Source: Kordiimonas aestuarii (GTDB taxonomy: Bacteria; Pseudomonadota; Alphaproteobacteria; Sphingomonadales; Kordiimonadaceae). From it: a DNA stretch of 64,000 bases. The stretch spans positions 1-64,000 of the forward strand of contig NZ_JAOBPP010000018.1 in the NCBI RefSeq assembly GCF_025574465.1, written 5' to 3'. The notes beneath the pieces were generated by a model. That model had not been told where the DNA came from. It was given only the letters and a program-made list of their open reading frames with translations, and searched no databases. Positions within the stretch are counted from its first letter, which is position 1. Each line of letters begins with the position of its first letter. The position numbers and the translations under genes are program-made. Positions 8,154 to 16,451 of the stretch are shown one piece after another.

Positions 8154-9047
8154 CTACAGCGCGCCCGTCAAGTGTTTGAGCACACCGGAGAAATCCACCC
8201 CACCGTGGCCTGCGTCATCCATTTCTGTATATATCTCGGCCGCGCGGGCACCCATCGGCGTATTAGCACCTGACGAACGAACAGCCTGCATGGCAAGGCG
8301 CAAATCCTTCAGCATCAAAGCTGTTGCGAAACCGGGCTTATAATCATTATTGGCAGGCGAGGCTGGCACCGGACCCGGCACCGGGCAGTAGGATGTCAGT
8401 GACCAGCACTGGCCGCTTGCGTTGGACGCCACATCAAAGAACACCTGATCATCAAGCCCCAATGCACGGCCGAGATTGAAGGCCTCCGACACTCCGATCA
8501 TGGAAACAGCGAGCAGCATGTTGTTGCACACCTTCGCCGCCTGGCCATTGCCGCTTTGCCCACAATGCACGATCTTGCCTGCCATGGGTTCAAGCACTGG
8601 CTTTGCACGTTCAAAGGCCTCTTCACTGCCTCCCACCATAAAAGCAAGCGTTCCAGCAGCTGCGCCGCCCACGCCACCGGAAACCGGAGCGTCGACCATA
8701 GCGAAACCTTTATCCGCAGCGGACTGTGCAACAACGCGAGCGGTATCAACATCAATGGTGGAACTGTCAATCAACAATGCACCCTCTTTCGCGTTGGCGA
8801 AAACCCCGTCCTCGCCCTCGTAAACACCTTTTACAATGGCGCCAGATGGCAACATGGTGACAACCACATCTGCAGCTTTCACGGCCTCACCCACATTCGT
8901 AAACGGCTTGCCGCTGGCCTCCGAGAAGGCCTCAAGCGCGTTGGCCGACAGGTCATAACCGTAGACGCGAAAGCCCGCGCCCAGCAGGTTTTTAGACATG
9001 GGCAGGCCCATGTTGCCAAGGCCGATGAATGCGATTGTTTGTGCCAT
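8154..9047 (-). CDS. mmsB: 3-hydroxyisobutyrate dehydrogenase
   Basis: NAD-dependent oxidation of 3-hydroxyisobutyrate to methylmalonate semialdehyde in valine catabolism. The Rossmann motif FIGLGNMGLPMSKNLL opens the protein, the substrate loop is DAPVSGGVGGAAAGTLAFMVGG, and the catalytic Lys lies in SGNGQAAKVCNNMLL. The ATG at 9047 is preferred over one ten codons upstream because GGGAGGGAAG precedes it and the fold begins at once. The length of about 297 residues is normal. It is the last gene of the cluster transcribed from mmsA towards mmsB and makes the substrate of MmsA. Confidence 0.93.
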   Translation of the reverse strand: MAQTIAFIGLGNMGLPMSKNLLGAGFRVYGYDLSANALEAFSEASGKPFTNVGEAVKAADVVVTMLPSGAIVKGVYEGEDGVFANAKEGALLIDSSTIDVDTARVVAQSAADKGFAMVDAPVSGGVGGAAAGTLAFMVGGSEEAFERAKPVLEPMAGKIVHCGQSGNGQAAKVCNNMLLAVSMIGVSEAFNLGRALGLDDQVFFDVASNASGQCWSLTSYCPVPGPVPASPANNDYKPGFATALMLKDLRLAMQAVRSSGANTPMGARAAEIYTEMDDAGHGGVDFSGVLKHLTGAL

Positions 9048-9073
9048 GTTATTCTTCCCTCCCGAATAAAAAC

Positions 9074-10126
9074 TCATATATCCAGCTCTTGTGAGCCAAG
9101 ATTCTCAAAATAGGCTGCGATGTCGTCGTCCGATACACGATCAAGTGCGCTTGGATTCCAGACCGGGGCATTGTCCTTGTCTATAAGAATGGCGCGCACC
9201 CCTTCATAAAAGTCATTCCCCTGCATAACGTGGGTCACCATGCGATATTCCATGCGCATATTGTCACGGAAATTATCGAGCGCTTCACCACGGCGAAGCT
9301 GTGCGAATGTAAGCTTGAGGCTGGTGGGTGATTTGCTCATCAATATCTTGAATTGCTTTTGTGACCATTCGTCCTCGTTGAGCTCCAGCGTATGCACAAT
9401 CTCCTCCATGCGCACGCCCGCGAAAGCACTGTCAATATCGTCCATCACCTCGGCAAGGGGCGCAGGCTCCGGGTCGGCATGGAAGCGGTCCAGCACAGCG
9501 CGCGCATCGTCAACAGTCTTGATCTCTGAACTCGCAAAGGCAGCGATGACATCATCAACGTTCTCAGAAGCCACCACGTGACTTGCGATACCAAGCGCAT
9601 AGAGATCAGGTGCCTTGATACGGGCACCGGTGAGAGCGAGGAACATGCCCGTCTCACCCGGCAGGCGCGGCAGGAACCAACCACCACCCACATCCGGGAA
9701 CAGGCCAAGGCCGGTCTCAGGCATCGCGAACAGGGTTTTCTCGGTCGCGACCCAAAGGTCACCAGGGATAGAAACCCCGACACCACCGCCCATGGCGATA
9801 CCGTCCACAAGGCTGATGTAAGGCTTGGGGAATTCCGCGATGGCGATATTCATCAGATATTCGTCGTGGAAGAAGTCACGCCACTCTGTTGTGCCCGCCT
9901 TGTAAGATCTAGTGACCTTCACCACGTCACCGCCAGCACAAAATGCTTTGTCGCCCGCACCAACAACGACAACAGCCTGCACAGACGGCTTCATCGCCCA
10001 TTCGTCAAGCAGGCGCTTTACCTCAACACACATGCCGTGCGTCAGGCTGTTGAGCGCCTTGGGGCGATTGAGCGTAATCAGGCCGATATTGCCGCGGGTT
10101 TCAAACAGTACTTCAGGGTCAGTCAT
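9074..10126 (-). CDS. 3-hydroxyisobutyryl-CoA hydrolase
   Basis: A crotonase-fold thioesterase that releases 3-hydroxyisobutyrate from its CoA ester, the step before MmsB. The 350-residue length is characteristic of HIBYL-CoA hydrolases rather than ordinary enoyl-CoA hydratases of about 260 residues. Visible motifs are AFCAGGDVV (first oxyanion-hole region), SLVDGIAMGGGVGVSIPG (second oxyanion hole) and FAMPETGLGLFPDVGGGWFLPRL, which carries the catalytic Glu and the Asp typical of this subfamily. It starts 5 bp after the acyl-CoA dehydrogenase stop, so the two are surely co-transcribed. Confidence 0.9.
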   Translation of the reverse strand: MTDPEVLFETRGNIGLITLNRPKALNSLTHGMCVEVKRLLDEWAMKPSVQAVVVVGAGDKAFCAGGDVVKVTRSYKAGTTEWRDFFHDEYLMNIAIAEFPKPYISLVDGIAMGGGVGVSIPGDLWVATEKTLFAMPETGLGLFPDVGGGWFLPRLPGETGMFLALTGARIKAPDLYALGIASHVVASENVDDVIAAFASSEIKTVDDARAVLDRFHADPEPAPLAEVMDDIDSAFAGVRMEEIVHTLELNEDEWSQKQFKILMSKSPTSLKLTFAQLRRGEALDNFRDNMRMEYRMVTHVMQGNDFYEGVRAILIDKDNAPVWNPSALDRVSDDDIAAYFENLGSQELDI

Positions 10127-10131
10127 ACAAA

Positions 10132-11271
10132 TCAGTCCTTCAACAGCGCGCGGGAAATGACCACGCGCATAATCTCGTTTGTGCCTTCAAGTATCTGGTG
10201 CACCCGAAGGTCGCGCAAAATGCGTTCAATGGGATAATCCTGCAAATAGCCGTATCCGCCATGTAACTGCAGCGCCGCGTTCGTCACATCAAAGCCAGTA
10301 TCGGTCACAAAGCGTTTGGCCATGGCAGCAGCACTTGCGGCATCGGACGCTTTATTGCTCACCTTCTGCGCGGCGGAATAAAGAAGCAGACGCGCAGCCT
10401 CAAGCTCCGTCGCCATATCAGCGAGGCGGAACTGCGTGGCCTGAAAGTCAGCGATTGCCTTGCCGAACTGCTTGCGGTCCTTGGTGTAGGTCACCGCTTC
10501 TTCAAATGCACGCTGTGCACCGCCAAGGGAGCAGGCCGCGATGTTCAAACGGCCACCGTCAAGGCCCTGCATGGCGATCTTGAAGCCCTGCCCTTCTTCG
10601 CCCACGAGGTTGCTGGCCGGGATGCGGCAATCATCAAACATCACAGCAGCGGTAGGCTGGCTATGCCAACCCATTTTCTTTTCCTGCGCACCGAACGACA
10701 GGCCCGGCGTGTCTTTCTCGACGATAAAACAGCTGATGCCCTTGGCACCGTCATCAGACGTGCGAGCCATTACCACATACACATCACTTTCGCCGCCGCC
10801 GGAGATGAAAGCCTTGGCACCATTAAGGATATAATCGTCACCGTCACGCACCGCCCTGGCCTTCAGGCTGGCGGCGTCCGAGCCTGCGCCCGGTTCCGTG
10901 AGGCAATAACTTGCCATTTTTTCAAGCATTGCCAGCTCACCCACAAAACGTTCACGCTGGTCGTCATTGCCGAAACAATCAATCATCCATGTCGCCATAT
11001 TATGGATGGAGATCATCGCGGCAGTTGACGGGCAGCCCTTGGAGAGTTGCTCAAAAATCAGCACACTTTCAACCCGGCTCAGGCCGCAGCCCCCGGCCTC
11101 TTCCGACACATATATGCTACCAAAACCCAGCTCACCGGCGGCTTTCGCCACATCACGCGGCCAAACCTTGTCCTCATCCCAGACATGTGCATTTGGCGTG
11201 ATCATGTCGGCCGTGAAAGAACGCGCCATGTCCTGAATGGCACGCTGGTCTTCATTCAGTGAAAAGTCCAA
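10132..11271 (-). CDS. Acyl-CoA dehydrogenase (probably isobutyryl-CoA dehydrogenase)
   Basis: A FAD-dependent acyl-CoA dehydrogenase of 379 residues. Motifs are YCLTEPGAGSDAASLKA (FAD/substrate binding), GGYGYLQDYPIERILRDLRVHQ and the catalytic Glu in ILEGTNEIMRVVISRALL. Its neighbours (3-hydroxyisobutyryl-CoA hydrolase, mmsB, mmsA) point to isobutyryl-CoA as substrate, giving methacrylyl-CoA in the valine pathway. The sequence resembles the ACAD8 group. A dedicated methacrylyl-CoA hydratase is not seen here; a housekeeping crotonase could do this step. Electrons would pass to ETF. Confidence 0.88.
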   Translation of the reverse strand: MDFSLNEDQRAIQDMARSFTADMITPNAHVWDEDKVWPRDVAKAAGELGFGSIYVSEEAGGCGLSRVESVLIFEQLSKGCPSTAAMISIHNMATWMIDCFGNDDQRERFVGELAMLEKMASYCLTEPGAGSDAASLKARAVRDGDDYILNGAKAFISGGGESDVYVVMARTSDDGAKGISCFIVEKDTPGLSFGAQEKKMGWHSQPTAAVMFDDCRIPASNLVGEEGQGFKIAMQGLDGGRLNIAACSLGGAQRAFEEAVTYTKDRKQFGKAIADFQATQFRLADMATELEAARLLLYSAAQKVSNKASDAASAAAMAKRFVTDTGFDVTNAALQLHGGYGYLQDYPIERILRDLRVHQILEGTNEIMRVVISRALLKD

Positions 11272-11305
11272 GACGACCCCCTTGGGTTAAATATTATGTA
11301 CAGAC

Positions 11306-11353
11306 CGCCAGCCCAAGTGGCGGCAACGGTGGGTCACCAATGTCACCCACCGT
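11306..11353. terminator. Two hairpins between M16 peptidase and acyl-CoA dehydrogenase genes
   Basis: CCGCCA/TGGCGG (11306-11311 and 11318-11323) and ACGGTGGGT/ACCCACCGT (11326-11334 and 11345-11353) lie side by side in the 92-bp gap. Neither has a clear U-tract on the minus strand, so termination after the M16 gene is plausible but not certain. They could instead stabilise RNA ends between the two genes. Confidence 0.4.
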
Positions 11354-11363
11354 CATGCTTTTA

Positions 11364-14162
11364 TCAGTCGAGGCGGTTACCGTTCTGGTCCCATACTTCA
11401 ACCTCGCCGAGGTTTAGCGAACGAATGCCTTCCTCGATCTGCGCGCGGTCACCAACTACCAGCCACAGTATTTTTTCTGGCTTGATAGTCGCATTCGCCT
11501 GAGCCTTGATGGCATCAATGTTCAGCGCCTGATATTTCTCTTTCAGGCTTGGCACATAGTCGTTCGACCGGCCAAAACGCTGGTTCGACAAGAGACTGCC
11601 GAGCACAGAACCCGAGGTTTCAAACTGCCCGGGCAAGCTGTTCGTCTGGTTTTTCACCATACGGCCCAGTTCATCCTGTGTGGCCGGACGGCCGCCAAGA
11701 TAGTCCGCGAATTCTTTTTCAAGTTCGGCGAGCGACTCTTTGGTTTTGTCCGTTTGCACAGGGGCATAGACCAGCCACATGCGCTGGCCGCGGGCATCGG
11801 TCGTGAAGGTGTAAGCACCATAGGCCCAGCCCTTGTCCTCACGCAGGTTCATGTTCACCCGTGCGGTGAACTCACCACCAAGGATGCTGTTCATCATTTC
11901 CTGTGTCAGGTACGCCTCGTCACCGGTGGACGGGAACAAGTGCCCACCCAGGATCAGCGACTGTGGGGAACCTGGCTTGTTCATAATGATGACGCGGCCT
12001 TTTTCCGGCATTGCGACCTCGGCGATGTTTTTCGTCGGCATCGCGCTTTCAGGCGCTGTCCAGTCCCCAAACGCTTTGTTCAGCGCAGGGATCGCTTCAT
12101 CCATCGTAATATCGCCGACGACGAAGACCGTGGCATTGTCTGGCCTGATCCAATCCGTGTGGAACTTAACAAGGTCATCACGGGTCAGATCTTCAATGGC
12201 CGCTTCCGTACCGGACCCGGTGTATGGGATGCCGTAAGCGTGGTCCTCACCATAGAGAAGTGGCGGCAAAGTGCGCAGCGCAAGCTGTACCGGCTGTGCT
12301 TTTTCCTGTGCAATGGTTGCGATCCAGCGCTGGCGCAGTCGGTCCATCTCTTCCTGATCAAAGGCCGGATTGCGGACAATGTCAGCAAAGAGCGCGAGGG
12401 ACTGATCAAGCTTCGGCTTGAGTGCCGAAAGCGTCGCGGTGCTCATGTCAAGATTTGATCCGGTTGAGATGTTGGCGCCGAGCTTCTCTGACTCAGCAGA
12501 TATCTCAAGCGCGGAGCGGCTTTCGGTGCCCTCATCCATCATGTTGAGCGCAAAGCTCGACGTGCCCAGCGGACGACCAATATCGCCTGCGTAACCCGCG
12601 TCAAACTGCAGCGCAATGTTAACAACTGGCACGGTTGAGCGCGTGGCAAGGACCACTTTCATGCCATTTTCAAGTTCACCTTCCTCAATGGCAGGGAACG
12701 TAAGATCTGGCATTTCGCCAACGGTTGGAATGCCGGTTGAGCGGTCAACACTTGACACAACCGTTTCATACTTCGGGTAAGGACGAACCGTCAGTTGGTA
12801 ATAGCCCTGCCCCAGCCATTTGTTCGACGCGGCTTTCACTGCGTCAGCCGAGGCGGTATTCAGTTCTTCAACCTGCCTGGCGTAATGCCCCGGGTCGCCG
12901 GCATAAAGCTCGGACCGTGCAAGCGCAGTTGCCTTGCCGCCGAATCCGCCAATTTGTTCAAGCCCGCGAACCTGGCTAGCAAGGATGCTGGCTTTCGCGC
13001 GCGCCAGTTCATCGGACGTTGGGCCATTTTCAAGGTAATCGCTCATTACCTCGTTGATCAGATGCTCGGCTTTCTTCTCATCGGCGTCCGGCTTAAGCGT
13101 CACATCAATCTCGAACATGGACGCCAGTTCAAACGGCTGCATCGAGACATTCACGTTCACCGCAAGCTGATTCTTGTACACAAGCGCCTGATATAGGCGG
13201 GAATTTTTGCCGCCGCCCAGCACTTCAGCAGCGAGGAACATCATTGGTGCATCGTCTGACGTGCGCGGTGCCACCGCCCAGTCGCGGTAGATGCGACGCT
13301 GCGGCGCGCTTTGGTCAACCATTTCTTCAATGGTGTTGTTGGTGCGTGTCGGTACCCACGCCTTATGCTGCTTGAGCGCGGGACCAGCCTCAATGTCACC
13401 AAAGTATTTTTCCATCAGCGGCTTGGCCGTTTCAGCATCAATGTCGCCCGCGAGCACAACAACAGTGTTGGCGGCACCATAATATTCCTTGAACCAGCCT
13501 TTCACATCATCCAGCGACGCGGCGTCCAGATCTTCCATCGAACCGATAGTCGAATGGCGGTAAGGGTGACCAACAGGGAACAAACCTTCAAGCTGGCGGT
13601 ATTCGACAAGCCCATATGGCTGGTTGTCGCCTTGGCGCTTCTCGTTTTGCACGACACCACGCTGCTCATCCAGCTTCTCCTGCGTGACAGCACCCAAGAG
13701 ATGGCCCATGCGGTCTGATTCCATCCACAGCGCCATATCAAGCGCCGGCGTGGGCACGTTCTGGAAATAGTTGGTACGGTCAAACCATGTGGTGCCGTTC
13801 ATGTTGGTGGTGCCAACTTCTTCGAACGGCTTGAAATATTCGTCGTTATAGTTCTCGGACCCATTGAACATCAGGTGTTCAAAAAGGTGCGCGAAGCCTG
13901 TCTTGCCTTCAGGTTCGTCTTTTGAACCCACATGATACCAGACGCTGACGGCCACAATCGGCGCCTTGCGGTCTTCGTGCACGATCACGCGCAGGCCGTT
14001 GCCCAGTGTGAACTTCTCGTACGGAATATGCACTTCCATATCGAGGCCTGACGCCTCGACGGTGCTTTTGTCTTTGGCCTTGTGGCTGGCCGATTGTTCA
14101 GGCTGGCATGCCGCAAGGGCGGTCACTGCCACTGCCCCTAGGAACAAATTTCTGATCTTCAT
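11364..14162 (-). CDS. M16-family zinc metalloprotease, lipoprotein (double-domain)
   Basis: A secreted pitrilysin-type peptidase of about 932 residues with two M16 repeats. The first half carries the inverted zinc motif HLFEHLMFNGS (HxxEH). The second half (about 480-900) is the inactive partner that completes the clam-shell chamber. The N-terminus is a lipoprotein signal with lipobox LAAC (cleavage before Cys22), followed by a Gln/Ser/Lys-rich linker, so it is probably anchored in the periplasm. ATG 14162 fits GGGGAG better than the one three codons upstream. It degrades peptides. Why it lies between mmsA and the valine catabolic genes is unclear; it may supply amino acids. Confidence 0.88.
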   Translation of the reverse strand: MKIRNLFLGAVAVTALAACQPEQSASHKAKDKSTVEASGLDMEVHIPYEKFTLGNGLRVIVHEDRKAPIVAVSVWYHVGSKDEPEGKTGFAHLFEHLMFNGSENYNDEYFKPFEEVGTTNMNGTTWFDRTNYFQNVPTPALDMALWMESDRMGHLLGAVTQEKLDEQRGVVQNEKRQGDNQPYGLVEYRQLEGLFPVGHPYRHSTIGSMEDLDAASLDDVKGWFKEYYGAANTVVVLAGDIDAETAKPLMEKYFGDIEAGPALKQHKAWVPTRTNNTIEEMVDQSAPQRRIYRDWAVAPRTSDDAPMMFLAAEVLGGGKNSRLYQALVYKNQLAVNVNVSMQPFELASMFEIDVTLKPDADEKKAEHLINEVMSDYLENGPTSDELARAKASILASQVRGLEQIGGFGGKATALARSELYAGDPGHYARQVEELNTASADAVKAASNKWLGQGYYQLTVRPYPKYETVVSSVDRSTGIPTVGEMPDLTFPAIEEGELENGMKVVLATRSTVPVVNIALQFDAGYAGDIGRPLGTSSFALNMMDEGTESRSALEISAESEKLGANISTGSNLDMSTATLSALKPKLDQSLALFADIVRNPAFDQEEMDRLRQRWIATIAQEKAQPVQLALRTLPPLLYGEDHAYGIPYTGSGTEAAIEDLTRDDLVKFHTDWIRPDNATVFVVGDITMDEAIPALNKAFGDWTAPESAMPTKNIAEVAMPEKGRVIIMNKPGSPQSLILGGHLFPSTGDEAYLTQEMMNSILGGEFTARVNMNLREDKGWAYGAYTFTTDARGQRMWLVYAPVQTDKTKESLAELEKEFADYLGGRPATQDELGRMVKNQTNSLPGQFETSGSVLGSLLSNQRFGRSNDYVPSLKEKYQALNIDAIKAQANATIKPEKILWLVVGDRAQIEEGIRSLNLGEVEVWDQNGNRLD

Positions 14163-14273
14163 GAGAATCATCTCCCCGCGTCATAAAGGGTGGGCGCAAA
14201 TTCCCCACCACAAAAATCGTCGCAAAGGCGCTGAATACTTAAGACTATTCTTATTGTGCCCCCGCAACGGATG

Positions 14274-14301
14274 AACCCGGAAAGCTTGTGCCTTCCGGGT
14301 T
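14274..14301 (-). terminator. Hairpin after mmsA
   Basis: A perfect 9-bp inverted repeat AACCCGGAA / TTCCGGGTT with a 10-base loop begins 8 bp past the mmsA stop. It lacks a strong U-run, so it may be a weak terminator or an RNA-stabilising stem that allows some read-through into the M16 gene. Confidence 0.45.
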
Positions 14302-14308
14302 CCGCAAT

Positions 14309-15814
14309 TTAGCCGTTCAGCGTCGGAATTACAAATTCTGCGCCAGAACGAATACCGGTCGGCCAACGCGAGGTCACGGTCTTGGTTTTGGTGTAGAAAC
14401 GCACCCCTTCCATGCCGTGCTGGTTCATGTCACCGAAGGCAGAATTTTTCCAGCCGCCAAAGGTATGGAATGCGAGCGGCACGGGGATCGGCACGTTTAC
14501 GCCAACCATGCCCACTTCAACACGGTTCACATATTCGCGCGCGGTATCACCATCACGGGTAAAGATGCTTGTCCCGTTACCAAACTCGTGGATCGACGGC
14601 AGGCTTGCCGCTTCATCGAAGGTTTCAGCGCGGACAATCTGCAGTGTCGGGCCAAATATCTCTTCCTTATAGGTGCGCATCTCTGGTTTGACATTGTCAA
14701 ACAGCGATCCGCCCATGTAGTAGCCGTTCTCGTAACCCTGCATATTGTATTTGAAGGTACGGCCATCAACGACGACCTCAGCGCCTTCCTGCTCAGCCAG
14801 ATCAAGATACCCACGGACCTTTTTCATGTGGTCTGCCGTCACCAGCGGGCCCATTTCAGCCTGTGGGTCCATGGCGTGACCAACCTTGAGCGCTTCGACC
14901 CGCGGCTTCAGCATTTCAACCATTTTGTCGGCCACAGCCTTACCAACCGGAACAGCCACAGAAATCGCCATGCAACGCTCGCCCGCAGAACCGTAGGCCG
15001 CGCCAATAAGCGCGTCCGCAACCTGGTCAAGGTCAGCGTCTGGCATGATGATCATGTGGTTTTTGGCACCACCCATGGCCTGACAGCGTTTGCCGTGGGC
15101 TGTGGCTGTTGCGTATACATATTGTGCAATCGGGGTGGACCCCACGAAGGATACGGCCTTCACCCTTGGGTCGGTACAAACCGTATCAACCGCTTCCTTG
15201 TCGCCATTGACGACGTTGAAAACGCCGTCTGGCAGGCCTGCTTCTTTCCAGCATTCAGCCAGCATCAGCGGCACGGACGGGTCTTTTTCAGATGGCTTCA
15301 GCACATAAGTGTTACCGCATGCGATCGCCACACAGCTCATCCACAGCGGAATCATCGCCGGAAAGTTGAACGGCGTGATACCTGCCACAACGCCAAGCGG
15401 CTTTCGCATGGAATAGACATCAATCCCGGTTGCGACATTATCGGAATACTCACCCTTGATCAGGTGTGGGATGCCCTGGGCAAACTCAGCCACTTCAAGA
15501 CCACGCTGCACGTCGCCCTGCGAGTCCGAGAAAACCTTGCCATGCTCAGCAGACAGAGCCTCGGCCAGTTTATCTTTTTCGCGGTACAGGATATGCACAA
15601 GGTTTTGCAGTACCCGCGCGCGCTTGACAACCGACGTAGTGGACCATTCCGGGAATGCGGCTTCGGCTGCCGCAATAGCATTTTCAACTTCGCCTTTGCT
15701 GGCTAGCGCGACCTTACCGGCCTCTTCACCCGTGGACGGGTTGTAGATCGGACCAAAACGGCCACTAGTGCCGTCCACAGCTTTACCGCCAATATAATGA
15801 TGACGTTCGTACAT
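14309..15814 (-). CDS. mmsA: Methylmalonate-semialdehyde dehydrogenase (CoA-acylating)
   Basis: Converts methylmalonate semialdehyde and CoA to propionyl-CoA and CO2 with NAD, the last step of valine breakdown seen here. It is a 501-residue ALDH with GITPFNFPAMIPLWM, the cofactor region FVGSTPIAQYVYATA, the catalytic Cys in GERCMAISVAVPVG and the MmsA-typical C-terminal GGWKNSAFGDMNQHGMEGV. ATG 15814 is chosen because GGAGG lies 9-10 bases upstream; the TTG five codons earlier overlaps that site. It heads the cluster and is separated from the DUF547 genes by a long divergent promoter region. Confidence 0.95.
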   Translation of the reverse strand: MYERHHYIGGKAVDGTSGRFGPIYNPSTGEEAGKVALASKGEVENAIAAAEAAFPEWSTTSVVKRARVLQNLVHILYREKDKLAEALSAEHGKVFSDSQGDVQRGLEVAEFAQGIPHLIKGEYSDNVATGIDVYSMRKPLGVVAGITPFNFPAMIPLWMSCVAIACGNTYVLKPSEKDPSVPLMLAECWKEAGLPDGVFNVVNGDKEAVDTVCTDPRVKAVSFVGSTPIAQYVYATATAHGKRCQAMGGAKNHMIIMPDADLDQVADALIGAAYGSAGERCMAISVAVPVGKAVADKMVEMLKPRVEALKVGHAMDPQAEMGPLVTADHMKKVRGYLDLAEQEGAEVVVDGRTFKYNMQGYENGYYMGGSLFDNVKPEMRTYKEEIFGPTLQIVRAETFDEAASLPSIHEFGNGTSIFTRDGDTAREYVNRVEVGMVGVNVPIPVPLAFHTFGGWKNSAFGDMNQHGMEGVRFYTKTKTVTSRWPTGIRSGAEFVIPTLNG

Positions 15815-15911
15815 TGAGAAATCCTCCAAATTTAAATCTGACGTGGCGAGCTTCCTTCCCGCTCACCCATCGCACTCCACCCAAAGTCGAGCGCAGCATA
15901 CGTCATGCGAA

Positions 15912-15959
15912 TTTGCAGGTCATCAAGAAGTTTTGCAGCAGTTTTTGTGTATTTTTGCA
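15912..15959. promoter_or_regulatory. Three helically phased TTTGCA hexamers upstream of mmsA
   Basis: TTTGCA occurs at 15912-15917, 15932-15937 and 15954-15959, i.e. 20 and 22 bp apart, about two helical turns. They lie 98-145 bp upstream of the mmsA start. Direct repeats on one face of the helix suggest binding of a multimeric regulator. The protein is unknown. Confidence 0.35.
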
Positions 15960-16438
15960 CATATATAAAAGATGGCGCCAAAACCACGATTCCTCATCGT
16001 TCATATGCAACCAGGCCTGTTTCACAATTAGTTATATAACTAAGGATTATTTCCCTGATTTTTCCTGATACTAATCAGCAGCTTGGCCAGTGCTTGTCTG
16101 CTCCCGGGATATTCCACACGAAAAATTTCCCCAGCCACCCTTTCTTCCGTTCCCTCCACTCTCAAACTGTCTCTAAAACAAAAGCTTGTTCAATAAGTTA
16201 CTGTAAGAGGGTGCCCGGGTAAGAGCGTCACACCAGCCAGAATGCGCGACGGCAAAGGCGTTTCGTTCGACAAAACAGGCCACCACTTTCTTACGCCGAA
16301 GATATGCAGTAGCAATTTTATCTAAAAAATCCTTCAGGACATCTCTAGCCATGCTCTTGCACGCTTTCTGAAAAAAAAATAGCGTTATTACCGCTAGGTT
16401 TAGAACATTGCGCTTAGAATATCGTTCTATCGTTTACC

Positions 16439-16447
16439 GGGGGGGGG
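16439..16447 (+). repeat. Nine-G homopolymer overlapping the DUF547-1 ribosome binding site
   Basis: A run of nine G residues ends 4 bases before the ATG at 16452 and supplies the only Shine-Dalgarno-like sequence there. Length change by slippage would alter the spacing between the ribosome binding site and its ATG or the promoter geometry. Confidence 0.7.
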
Positions 16448-16451
16448 TAAT

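Larger units (their letters stand above)
15815..16451. promoter_or_regulatory. Divergent intergenic region between mmsA and the DUF547 genes
   Basis: 637 bp without a convincing gene on either strand, AT-rich compared with its surroundings. It must hold the mmsA promoter on the left and the DUF547 promoter on the right. Visible elements are three phased TTTGCA hexamers near mmsA, TAGAAC/GTTCTA (16401-16406 and 16424-16429) just upstream of the DUF547 start, an A9 run at 16371-16379 and a G9 run at 16439-16447. No RNA gene was recognised. Confidence 0.5.

Noticed and set aside
16371..16379. A9 run upstream of the DUF547 genes as a second slippage switch
   Set aside because: It is about 70 bp from the start in AT-rich DNA with no promoter or ribosome binding site link, so no effect can be argued.
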